A stretch of DNA of 64,000 bases from Chrysoporthe austroafricana (taxonomy: Eukaryota; Ascomycota; Sordariomycetes; Diaporthales; Cryphonectriaceae), in assembly GCA_001051155.2 (NCBI GenBank), contig JYIP02000001.1, forward strand, positions 5,022,001-5,086,000, given 5' to 3'. The position numbers and the translations under genes were made by a program. Shown here piece after piece: positions 44,250-55,817 of the stretch; position 1 is the stretch's first letter; each line of letters opens with the position of its first letter. A model generated the notes under the pieces. It saw only the letters and a list, made by a program, of their open reading frames with translations, searched no databases and was not told where the DNA came from.

Positions 44250-47200
44250 ATACTAGCTGTCTCCAGACATGGCTAGCTGGGCACGAGAAGAAGGCCTGGC
44301 TCCTTTGAGGCGTCACGGGGTGTCAACATGCGCCCTGCGCTTCAATCATCTGGACGGGGGTCACTTCCGATTTCAAGGACGGCACTACGCCCGTCTCCCA
44401 CGGGACAGCAGCCGCGAAAGGTGCTGCGCCGCGATTGGCGGACGGGGACATCCTGGAGAAGACAAGAAGAACCACGGAGGGCGTCATTGATGACGAGAGG
44501 AGGCGGGAGAGCGAGGATTGGCTGTTGAACCTGGAGAAGTGTGGCGATGCCGCTGCGTCTCTACAGTAGTCAGATCACGTCGCCTCTAGCCAAGAGTTCC
44601 CATGGCACAGGACCGAGGGCGAACCCCCTTCGGCGTCGGGCGTGATCTGGGCGCTCCCGAGACGCCCGACCCGGCACAGGCCAGCTAATAATGACCTGTC
44701 ATACGAGAATAGAACGACCGTTTGCAGACAAAAAAAAGATGGAGTGCATACATCTCACACCCGAAAAAACATCGCATGCACGACTTCGGATCGCCAAGGC
44801 TGGGAAGGGGGGTGGCAGGGCCACCCGTGAGATCGGGAAACCTCGGAGCGGCCGCCGTCTGGGGAAGCCAGGCGCCCTGCAAGGGGGGGATTTTGCGGAG
44901 AGATCTGGGGAAAACTGGATGCAGTCGACGTCAATTAATTATCTCAAGGCCTGGCGGTTGCGCTTCCTATTCGCCGCCTCACTTCGATGCTCATTGTTGT
45001 CTGATCCTTCTCGCCCCGTGGCTGGCTGTTGCTGCCGTCGTCCTAAGACATGTATGTACGCACGTCAGTCGGGGCGATGTGCCGGGAGGACCAAGGACCC
45101 CGAGGCTGCGCCTCTGGGGCAGATCCGGGACATCTTCGGGTCCTGGATGAAAAGTACCACGCCCAGTCTCCCTTCAGGGAGAGAGTCGCTCGGACTCCCT
45201 CAGGTCTCGCAGCGGGCCGCGTCCTGCTGACGTCGGCGGCGATCGGCCGGTCGGGTCCAAGTGGGACATACACAGTCAGAGCAAAGGAAAAAGGGCAAGA
45301 CACAGAAAAAAAAATTTTTCCTCGTCTTGTCCTTCGTCCCTCCGTCGTGACGGTACCGGCGGACGGACGCGGGTCCCCCAAGTGTGTTTTAGGGCCAAGT
45401 TTTCCCGTCGTTGGCGACTGAAATGCAGGACGCCTGTGCGGTGGAGACAGCTCCCCCCAGTCCCCCATCCGCCCCTAAGTACATAGTATGCCAAGTTTGG
45501 CTGAGCGCGACAGGAGCCTTTCGGCCCTTTCTCTACTGGGCAGGGCGTGGCATTTTCCCGTCCTGGTCGGGGGTTATATCCTTTCCTGGGCAAGGGGGAG
45601 GGCCCTCGCTTTGGGGGGAGGATCCATCCGTATCAGTTATATCCCCGTGGCCAAGGTCATTGGGCCGGGCCGTTTCGATTGCTCGAATGGATTGCTCTGC
45701 CGTTACACAATATCTCGGGGCAGCGGTGATTCGCAGGGAGCACGACTGTAACCCCCTTCGTGCTGATCACTGCGCGCTGGGTTAAACAAAAAAAATGAGC
45801 CTCATCGAACGTCGTAGTGAAAACGTGACTGGCGAAGAACTGCTGCTGTTCATGAGCCCGGCGGGTGACCTGTCTCCTGGGCAGAAAGTCGGATTCCGAA
45901 GGTTGCAGTTGGACCAGATCCTGGGGCGCTCGGGACTGACAAGCTCTCACGCCTTGTCATCGGCACTGAGACCTATTATTTGGAATCCAGAAGCTGACAG
46001 CTCAGCTATATCACCAAACCCTGAGCAGAGTAGGTACCCAGAGACCAGAGTATCCCTAGTCTCTCCGTCTACGCCGGAGTCTGAGATCGAAAGCATACTG
46101 TGATGTATGCATCGGATCTCAGTGTGACGCCGGGGAAACACCTGCCACAAAAGCATATGCACGGCCTCAGGTGCCGCCAGGTCTGGCCAGCAGCCAAGCC
46201 TGCGGTCGTGTCCTCAAGCAGATACGGATGTGAACGCCTGCCGTGTGAGGACGGCCTGGCCCTCAGAGCCCGCCGGCAGGAGGGCAAAAGATAAGACTGG
46301 CTGTAGGCATATACGCAGTACAGCTGGCGGGTATCGCTACCATCTCGTAACCACCCCTCCCCCCGGCCGCCAGGCGCGAGGACACCGTTAACTCTGTGTA
46401 CGGGCCTCGGATATTGACGAAGGCCAACGAGATTGAAGGCGTTTCCGGACCGTATCCCTTCGCCCGTAAATCCTCATGTCCCATAGGACGGGGCCCGTCC
46501 GATCGTCGTCGGGAGGTGAAGGCCACGCGCTACAGGCGCGGCATCGGCTCCCCTGGGCTTGCGCGGCAAGTCGAGTTACGAATACAGCGTCTCGTACCGG
46601 AGATTGACAAGGACCACGACACGGCTCGAGCAGCACGATGATTTGGCAGCAGGGCCGCTCAAAGGACGGAGAGGTCCTGTTTTTTTCTTGCCCGCAGGGA
46701 TGTATGTGCATCGTCGGCGAGCTGACTGGGCAACCTGACGGCCTGCTAGTCTCCACGTTAGCTCGGCCTCGAACACGGACGTGGCTCTGGCCGCCTGGCG
46801 AAGGGCGGTCAGTGTGAGATCGTAGGGGCCTTGTGTAGCTAAACGCGGCGACAGCTCGCCATCCCGGCGAGGGTCTGGGTGAACGATTGCATTGACTAGC
46901 AGCGCATAGCGCAGGACACAGCAGTCGAACTGCAGCTCATCTGGTTAGCCCCATGCACCGAACGTCAATCAACAAGCATCCGACGGCAGCGCATGGCATG
47001 GAATGGCAGGCGGAGAAGGACGGCTTATGGTGCCGCTACCAATAACCGAAAGTCGAGGGTCCAGGGTCGAACCGTGAATCTTGGTTCCGGGGGGCTAGAG
47101 ACCCCACGAGGTCATCAATCAGCAACGCCGTTGAGATGAAGCCCATTCCAAGCCCTCGACGGCGAGACGCCATGTCCCGGGCGCAGCCCCACCGGCTGAC

Positions 47201-48016
47201 CTGCTGGAAGCAGAGGGAAGGGAGGGGGGGTCGGCGCGGCAGGCCAGGCCAGAACGAGAAGCTACCGTCCGGGCCCACGAGCAAGAGATCGTGAAGCCGC
47301 CCGGGGCCCTGAGTCGATCTGGTGGAGTCCCAGGCGAGCCGCCACCGAGGTGGGAAGGAAGGCCTGCCGCCGCCAGAGCTTGATGCTGATGACGTGGAGT
47401 CGGCGTCCCAGCAGACCGCAAGAGCCGTTGGCGAGCGCGAGAGCACCGTGGGCCGGACGTCGACTGCAGCAGCCGCCCAGGGCGGGCGGTCGGTCGAACG
47501 TGGCTGGAGAGAGAGAGACTCTGTAGGTGCGACACGAACTGGCGATCCGTGACACCGACGGCGTCTGTACCGTACTCAGCATATCAGGATCGCCCGCGAC
47601 CGTCGCTGACGGGATCCCAGCGGCCCAGCCACGCGAGGTGAGATCGTGATGCTCACTGGAATCTGCAGCCTGGGCGGCGCTGCAGCCGCGAGTGGCAGTC
47701 AGTAGGGTAATCCCATCTCGTACTGGGTTCCATTGGCGATAGACCAAATCTTAAAGCACTGCGGACCCCACGAGCGAGAGACAGAGCGAGGGTCACGCCC
47801 ACACGCCGCCCTCCTTCACCCACCCCCCTCCTCCTCGTCCTGGACCCTCGTCCTCCCCAGGGACCAAACACTGCACGGCAGTGGACGGGCTGCGAGGCAC
47901 GTCAGGGTGGCACCTGGTCGAGGAGCGGCGGGCGCGCGCTGGCTGTCAGCGTCCAGGAGCGCCTGTGTGGTATTGGCGCGGCAGAGGAGCGGTCCCCAGT
48001 ACTGCGCACACGGGGT

Positions 48017-48033
48017 AATGGATGGATGGATGG

Positions 48034-48068
<35 letters not shown>

Positions 48069-48071
48069 CAT
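48017..48071. repeat. tetranucleotide arrays (GGAT)n and (CAAT)n
   Basis: About four GGAT copies followed by about eight to nine CAAT copies, then CCATC. Confidence 0.9.
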
Positions 48072-48480
48072 CACCTGCGGATGGAGCAGGAATTGGGGGG
48101 GGGGTCCCCGGCTGCTGCGCCTGCTGCACCTCGAGAAGAAGCCGCCCCGTTTTTCGCCTAGAAACGCAACGCTGGCGACATTGGGAACCCGTGAGAACCC
48201 TGGAAGACTCGATGGCGGGCCGGGTCTGGGTCGTGGGCAGGGCCCTGTGACCGTAGGTGAGATCCCAGGGGGTGGGCTGCCTAATCGCGCACTATGTTCC
48301 CACTGAAGCTGTGGTACACAGCGCTGGGTGCTGTTGGGGCGCCAGGCGGGCGTACCCGCCAGGAGCTGGCTACAGTGGGCAGAGGACGGGCCAGACAGGC
48401 TGGGGCGCCCACGCGCGCCACGGTACACCCCCCAGCGGCCCTCCCCAGGCTGGTACTGGCTGGGAAGGGGAAAGGGCCCA

Positions 48481-48513
48481 GAAAAAAAAAAGCGAGAAAA
48501 AAAAAAAAAAAAG
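48481..48513. repeat. poly(A) tracts
   Basis: A10 and A17 runs separated by GCGAG. Confidence 0.85.
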
Positions 48514-48701
48514 GCACCAGCGCTGCTCCTATCCCATTTCCGCCGACCGGGCTGAGAAGAGAAAGGCGCCCTGGGGGTTGGCGCGGATGGGTGGGTGGGC
48601 TTGGTGCCGTCATCTGCGAGGCGTGGTCCTCGGCAGTACCTGGCGCGGTGCTGGGACCGCCTCGCAGCGCCCAGGTATCCCCATTGTACCCCGTAGCTGG
48701 G

Positions 48702-48744
48702 CCTGCCCTGCCCTGCCCTGCCCTGTCCTGCCCTGCCCTGCCCC
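48702..48744. repeat. pentanucleotide array (CCCTG)n
   Basis: Eight or so CCCTG copies with one CCTGT variant. Confidence 0.85.
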
Positions 48745-49197
48745 GGGAGCCGCAGACAGGCATCTCCATCGCTGTGCCCACCCGCGACACCCTGTTTCTG
48801 GGCTGCTGTGCCTGCCTTGCCCTCCCGTGTCTCTGCTTAGAAGGGGGAGGAGGAAGGCGAGGGCGCAACCCACCCCCAAGCCATAGCGCACTAGTCGAAA
48901 CTGTAAGCAGGTACTGTAGGTAGGCCATGTACGTACTGTGGTGGGTGGTGGGTGGTGCTGCTGGGTGGTGCTGGGCGCGCTGCTGGGCGCTGCCGGGTGC
49001 TGGCGCTCTGCAGTTTCTGGTCCTGGGTCGGGTCTGGGTCTGGGTCTGGTCTGGCTGGCCACGCTTCCTGTGCGCTCCCCCAGCCTAGACTGCCCAGGTC
49101 AGAGTGACGATAAAACGTCCTCTGGTCCGCCCCCGGCGTCGCCTCTTCCCTCGCGCGCGCTCTCCCAACGTTCTCACCTTTTTTACCTCTCTGCTGC

Positions 49198-49226
49198 TTG
49201 CGTCCTCCTCCTCCTCCTCCTCCTCT
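49198..49226. repeat. (CCT)n tract
   Basis: About seven CCT/CTC copies in the pyrimidine-rich region upstream of the copper-fist gene. Confidence 0.8.
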
Positions 49227-49751
49227 AGTCTCGCCAGCCTCTTGGCCGACGCTGGGTCGACGTCACGTCAGAGGACGCTCCCCTTGCCTCTCGACCCACG
49301 ACTTCGCCCGAGCCTCTTCTTCCTCCTCCGCCTCGCCTCGCCTCTTCGTCACCCTCGCCCTCACCTCCACCTCCACACCATCCATCCCCCTTCCCGCATA
49401 TCCATCCATCCAGCCAGCCAGCCAGCCAGCCATCCACCCATCCGCTGGTCCATCTATCTATCTACGTACCTCCCGACCCTGCTGCTGCCCTGCCAGGAAG
49501 GCCCTCTCTGTCTCCAGGCCGTACCTGTCCTCGGCCCCTTGGCTTTACCAGATCTCGTTACGTCGCTCAGCCTTATAACGCTACCCGCCACCTCTCTGCC
49601 TGCGACAGAAGACAGGAGATATTCCAGCTCCCCGGGCCGCCTCTCCAAGACTTTTTTTTTCTTCTGCCGAAAGCAGCCTATCCGTGGCCTGTCCCACGCT
49701 CCCGGACTCGACTACTGTCGCACCTGGCCTGGCCAACCGGCACCATCCCAC

Positions 49752-49791
49752 GCTGCCGCCGCCGCCACCACCACCACCACCACCACCCGCC
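49752..49791. repeat. (GCC)n(ACC)n trinucleotide tract
   Basis: Four GCC followed by about eight ACC/CCA copies. Confidence 0.85.
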
Positions 49792-50415
49792 GGCTGCCGA
49801 TACGCTCTGACGCCGCACGGCTGCCGTTGGAGAAGAGAGGAGAAGGGAAAAGAAAGGAAGGCGAAAAAAAAAAAAAATTCGGACCTGCACCCAGAGCCTG
49901 GGAGGTGCAGCGATCTCCATCGCCAAGAAAGGGCCCAGCGTACCCCAACCAGGGTCCCACGAGACAAGACACCCGAGGGAACAGCGCTGCCCCCCCCCCC
50001 GGGATCCTCTGACGGGATACGTAGCTACCGCACTGCTCGTACCTCGATGACCCCTGCACCTGCAGCCAGCGACCCTGCAACAAGTTGAACGTCAGACACC
50101 CCGGACACCCCAGCGCTGGGGCTTTTCTCGCGATTCGCATCGACTCGCATCGACTCGCCATCGATTCGCGCCGCATCCACCTACCACTTCGGGCCGAAAG
50201 GCGGAGCTGCTCGCTGTGCCTACAAGTCAGGTCAGAGTCGAGCCGCCAGAACTGAACTCGCCTCGCCTCGCCTGGCTCCTCCTGCCCGGCCTCCGATATC
50301 TGGGCCCTTTATTTGGCCCTGACATTGGCATCGACGTCGACAGTTAAGCATCAACTGCAGCGAGGCCCACACACCCTATCCTAATCCCAGCTGCGGCGGG
50401 CGGATCCCACTACAA

Positions 50416-50442
50416 CCTCTCTCTCTCTCTCTCACTCGCTCG

Positions 50443-50476
<34 letters not shown>
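50416..50476. repeat. (CT)n and (CA)n dinucleotide arrays
   Basis: CT run followed by ~14 CA copies, within the presumed leader/promoter of the copper-fist gene. Confidence 0.9.
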
Positions 50477-50477
<1 letters not shown>

Positions 50478-51281
50478 TCCTCCCTCTCTCGCAGCCGCCC
50501 TCGACGAGATCCGCCGCCTCGTCACCATCCGTACGCAACGTGCGCGCGCCCAGAACCCAACCCAGCGACCAGCAGCCTCCCGTTGTGCGCTGCGGCCTGG
50601 GGCTCGTTGAGAAATCTCCGGCGCACCAGGATCGGCTGTCGATCTTGAGTTAACTTCGCGGGCGCTCACCGTTTCCTCCTTCGAGAGGCCGTTCGAGACA
50701 ACAGCAACCGGTACCCAGCACCAACAGAACCCACCAGCGCAAGGACAAATCTCCACTCAATCATCTTGTGGTCGTGCCTTTTGTTTCACGCACACACACT
50801 CTCTCTCTATATCTCTCTACAGGCGTTTGCATACCCTGGCGTCTCGGTACCTGAAAACAACCTCATTTCGTCTTTCGAGCCAGATACCCAGCCAAATGTT
50901 TCTCTAGTTTCGATACCAGTCTCCTTCTTCTCTTGTTGTTCTAATTTTTTCTTTCCCCCTTTCGCTTTCGACAAGTACCCTCGAGTCCCCGGTACTCGAC
51001 ACCACCATCATCTTCGACGCGACCCACGATCTCGTTACCGAGTCCGGTCCGTCCCCCTGGGAGCCTCGGCGGATTCCCATCGTCATCTCGCGATCCACGC
51101 GCCTTGCAGGTGCCGGTCCTGGGCCCCACCACATCCACCCTGAGCCCCGAGCTTGGCGAGTCGCGACCTTATTTCTCGCCCTGCCGGATCGTGACCTCTG
51201 CGGCCCTCCTGTCGCATCCCTCCCCTCCCACCCGCTCTTGACACGTCTCGGCCGATCGCATTTCTACACACGCCACCCAAC

Positions 51282-52755
51282 ATGATAATAGACGGCGAGA
51301 AATGGGCGTGTGAGTCCTGTGTGCGAGGACACAGGGTCAGCAACTGCACTCATGCAGGTGAGCAATAATCGCGCATCATCCCTGTCGTCTGTTCTGCAGC
51401 CGCGCCCTGCAGCCGCATAGCGATGCCGTCATTCCATTCCTTTGGACCATGCATGCGTCCCGATCGGGAAATCTCGACAAACAGAGCCCTCTCGCTGACA
51501 CTACTCTTCTTCAGACCGCCCTCTACAGCACATCAACAAAAAGGGCCGACCAGTCTCGCAATGCCAGCATTGTCGATCGATGCGCCGCTCCAAGTCGGCC
51601 CACGTCAAGTGCGACTGCGGTGAGAAGACCAGCAAGTGCGTGCACCTGCAGCCCACCCTCGAGGGCCACCGGGACAGCTGCTGTTGCAACCATGGCGGGC
51701 GGTGCACGTGCTCGCACAAGAAGGAGCAGCCCCATCTCGACACCGTCCCTGAATCCGACTCCGACCAAGAGACGAGCTCGAGCTCCAACGCCAAGTCCTC
51801 GAAGGCCGCCCGGAACCGCCGGTCGCGCGCGAGCACCCAGACGTCGGACGGGATGCTGCAGTTCGACGAGCATGGCCACCACAAGCCCACCTATAAGCAT
51901 GCGAAGCCCCACCAGACCTCTGGCCCGTACCAGCTCACCCGCGGCCACTCGACCCAGAGTGCCGGCAGCGCCTGCAATATTTCCATGGAGGACCTGGGCG
52001 ATAGCCCCGCAGACGTGGACGCCGGCAGCATGCCGCAGGCACAGGACCAGCGCCTGACGAAGTCGGAGACCGCCTCGCCGCTGATGACCGGGACGTCCTC
52101 CCTCGCGCAGTCGAGCACATCACTGCCTCCGCTCGACCTCTCTTCTGTCCAGGGCTGGCCCTCGTTTCCGAGCGGCGGCTTCGAGATGTTCGGAAATATG
52201 GACGATCTGGAGCAGCCGATTGTCAGCGCCGGGCTAAGCGCTGCATCCGTCGATTGGGGTCAGTACGGTCTCGGGTTCGACTCCAAGGACGTGGGCAGCT
52301 TTGCCCCCTCGAGCTATAGCCAGGCCCCGAGCTTCGGCGGCTTCGATCAGCCCTCTACCATGGCGTCGGGCGAGGTCTCGGAGGTCGAGGACCTCGTCCC
52401 CTCAGCTGCGGACGACTACGACCCCATGGGCACCTTCAGCCGCACCAACACCTCGAGCACTGAATTCAGCTTCCCACCGTCCCAGGAGAATCTCGCTGGC
52501 TCTGTGGGTCTGAGCAGCAGTGATTTCGACTTCAACAAGATCAACAAGGAATTGGACGGAGATAAATTCTACGACCCTGCCGTTTCCATGGTCGCCGAGG
52601 ATCCGTCTGTTGCTGCTGCGATTACCACGCAGGAAATGTCCGGATTCGTCCAGGACGACCCCATCTTCTGGCAGATGCGCGAGGGCGAGCTGGACTACAC
52701 CAACCTCCCTCTTGTGCCAGATGCCAATGTTCCAAATTTCTGGAACACGGCATAG
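51282..52755 (+). CDS. copper-fist transcription factor (GRISEA/Ace1/Mac1/Cuf1 type)
   Basis: Two exons, 51282-51357 and 51515-52755 (intron GTGAGC...TTCAG, 157 bp), 438 residues. Residues 1-40 are a textbook copper fist: C10-x2-C13, RGHRVSNCTH with C22 and H24 completing the zinc site, and the K-K-G-R-P minor-groove hook at ~34-38. A Cys-rich block follows (CQHC, CDCG, CVHL) and a second, tighter Cys cluster (C-C-C-N-H-G-G-R-C-T-C, ~85-95) that probably binds Cu(I). The rest is Ser-rich and acidic with DF/DFN segments, consistent with an activation domain. Such factors sense copper and control copper uptake or detoxification genes; P. anserina GRISEA is the filamentous reference. Whether this one activates under starvation or excess cannot be read from sequence. 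Confidence 0.93.
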
Positions 52756-55700
52756 TGCAGGTTTTGAGCGACATTCTCTAGGCGGCGTGCCCTTGGAAGC
52801 AGTCAGGACTGGTTTGGAGCTCAATCTTTTTTTATTTGAGGACCGGCTTCCCTGGGCTTTGTGAGAGACGCCCAGATCACGGCGGTGGAGATGCAGTGGA
52901 TCACGTTGCGACACACTTCTATCGCGAATCATCGCCATCGAATCGAATCGAGCCGAACGGCAGCGATCCCGCAGCCGAGCCTATCCTGTCACCTCCCGAA
53001 CAAATCTGACTATCCACATGCGGCGGCATCATTCGCCTTATAACGTCTGACGATCTATGGCAACTTTTTTGGGAGAAGCAAACACTGCCTTTCTGGCCCC
53101 TCGGCGCGATGCAGCACAGCAAGGGAGGAGGACCCAGAAAGCAGCAGCATGTGATCGCTTTTCATGAATGATATATAGAAGCCACGATGAGCCTTGGGTA
53201 TAGAACAAGCTGAACCACCTGTATAGGGGGCGGCACTTGGGTAAACATTAAATCTGTATCTGCCGGATCAAGCGGCGGGTACGAAATACAAAATAAAAAA
53301 GTTCAAATTACATCTCGTCCCATTCACCTTAAGAGAGACCATGTGTGATCCTCGTGGCCGCCGGTGAGTAGCATGCGGGCCCCTGCATGCGAGGCCGAAA
53401 TGCGGACATGCAGCCCAGCAGCACTTCGCTGTCAGCACTGCTGCAGCCTACTGCGCATCCACTTTGGCCCGCCAGGCGATCGAACCCACAGGCTGCCGAG
53501 GTTCGTTGCCAGACGACGAGAATCGGTCCCCCCCCCTCTCTCCTGGCCGGTCGACCCAGCCAAGAGTGACCGCGCCTCCTCGCCTCTCCTCCGTCCAGAT
53601 GGATAAACCAGGCACACACACGCGCGCGCCCCACGCCCCGCCCCCTCGCCCCCCCTTCTCCCCCCCTCGGCCGCATGCAGAGGACAGATGGCCCTGCCCT
53701 GCCCTGCCAGACTGACGTGCTCGCGCCCCCCCCCGTCGGCCTTGCAGACCGCCGGTCCCGTCGCGCTGGGTCGGCATGACGTTGTGGGAGTGGGATGGCG
53801 AGGGCGAGGGGGGGGGGGCTGGTCTGTCGTGTTTGGAGGCGGGCCAGCCACTCGCTCCCAGGCCGGCACCGCGAAGACCCCGAGGGGGGAGGGCTGGGGA
53901 GGGCCCAGGAACAGGAGCAGGAGAAAGGCCCACTGGCTGGCTGGGTTTGGTTATGAATAGTATAGTACTATGGTACCGATAGGACTACGGTACCTGAAGT
54001 ACTGTGCAAGGCAAATTGGCTCTGGTCCACCCTGGGAAGGAGGGAGGCGTCTCTGAGGAACGTGGGTGGGATAGAGTTAAAGCGTGTGTCAGTACGGACC
54101 AGGAAGCTATCCGGAGCCCGGTCGGCGTCATGGCTACCACGAGGCGGCCCCCGGTGTGTGCGCGCGCGCCTCAGGCCACGGGCAGGCAGAGCAATGGCGA
54201 CTCGAGAGAGGCGCCCTCCGGTCCACCGCCCGGCCGTCCCAGGCCGAGCGAGCAAGCGAGCGAGAGGGTACCCGGGACGCTCAGGGCTGCCGGCTGTGCT
54301 GTGCCGTACTGTGCTGTGCTGTGCTGCCACGCAGCTAAGTCGAGCCGATCGTGATTTCCGACGGAGGGCCACCAGTAAGAGATACTGCCACCACCACCAC
54401 CCCCGGGGCGCCGCGCTGATCGATGGTCGGTCACGCGGCTGTGCTGTGGGTCCGATATGGGGGGAGGGGATATGGACTTCTCCCGAGCCTACTAGAGGGA
54501 GGTGGAACCCACTCCTCCCTCTGCCGACCCCCACGGCCGGGGGGGTGGGTGCTCAAGGGGGACGGGGGCGGGAAAGAGGCCGTTGGTTCTTGTATTTGAT
54601 GGTTTCGTGGTGTATGTGTGGACACGGTGCTGTGTTGGCGATCTTGTGGTTTTTGGGGGGGTGGGGGGTTGGTTCCGACTTGGTTTCCCGCTGAGAGAGG
54701 GAGAAAGGGGGGGGGGGAGGCACGTGTCCGTGAGTAGAGAGCCTCCGAGGCTCGTTGTGTCCGATGTTTCGTCGATGGGGCTAACAGGCATGACGGAGTT
54801 GGCTGCTCGAGGAGGGCGCGCGGTCGCGTCTCAGAGTCGACGCAGGCCTGAGAGAGGAGGGAGAAGCGGCCCCTCGAGAGATCCCAGATGTCCGTTCGTC
54901 GCCAGAGCCGCCTTGTCAAACCTCTTGCTCCCCTCGGCGTCCCGGCCAGGCGCGGTGGTCTCTGCGCGACGGGGGCTGGGTACCGCATGAACTTCGGCTC
55001 CGTGACAGGTGGACCCGAAGGTCTGGGTGATGGACAGCATTCGTAGTCCTTCCCAGAGATATCCAGCATGACGCTGCGCCACAGGATCTCGCCCTATTAT
55101 ACACCTACTATCTCATACCAAAACACTCCCCTTCCCGGTCGGGCGTTGCCCTCCTATGAGAGCGAACTAAAAGACTTCAACTTGGTGAAAGAGGTCCTAT
55201 AATCGAGGGCCCCGGTCTCATAGAAGGTGGGATGGATGTAGGACCAGCTTTTGCAAAAAAAAACGAGACGCCTTTCGCCGTACTACATACTCGAACCTTC
55301 ACGAGCACAAGGAGGAAGGTCAGGAAGACGATGAAGGCTGCAAACGGGGACTGGTTACCTCAAAGACAAGAAGACCTCACCATGCCAGCAGGGGCCACGT
55401 TCCGAACCGCTCTATTTAATCTATCAACGACTTGAAGTCGTCGAGGTGTGAATTTTGCCTTGAAGTCGGCCTAAACACATGGGTATACGAAGACACTGCC
55501 TATGAACAGAATCCACGCAGAGACTGTACGGAGCCACCCCCTGGGGCGGAAAACCATTCGGGCGGAACCACGAAGCGGTAGTGCACGCGTCCACGGGTAC
55601 CGCTCGGCCGCACAAGTCCTGCATCCTCCTCTAAAACTTCTTTATGATGAGCACGTACAACTTTCACCCCTTCCTTAGGGTGATGAACGCCCGCTAGATA

Positions 55701-55817
55701 TTGCGGTCATGCTTTCCCAGTATAGGATCCCGGTCTCCGATAACCTGAAAAATACGAGCCTCCCATGGTAATCAAATCCTTGGGTGCGGCCGAATCATGT
55801 ATGCCAAAGGTTCCTCC
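52756..55817. other. gene-poor 3-kb stretch
   Basis: 3' flanks of the converging copper-fist (+) and COL-26-like (-) genes. GC-rich with C/G runs and a (CCCTG)n-like block (~53690-53710) and TGTGC repeats (~54298-54330). No supported coding region. Confidence 0.4.

Larger units (their letters stand above)
38465..51281. other. ~13 kb gene-poor, GC-rich, microsatellite-laden region
   Basis: No frame here combines length, a recognisable motif and splice logic. The region is not AT-rich, so it does not look like RIP-degraded transposon DNA. It holds many simple repeats (CA, CT, CAAT, CCCTG, CCA/CAG, GGA), C/G runs of 8-12 and A runs. Weak candidates are the 235-codon minus frame at 43542-44249 and a 102-codon plus frame at 45795-46103. 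The last ~3 kb read as the promoter and leader of the copper-fist gene. Confidence 0.5.

Noticed and set aside
45795..46103. 102-codon ATG-started frame
   Set aside because: No recognisable motif, no splice support and isolated in gene-poor DNA; cannot be separated from chance.
49104..50012. 302-codon plus-strand frame
   Set aside because: Composed of translated CT/CC/CA simple repeats; no domain, no codon bias typical of genes, lies in the copper-fist upstream region.
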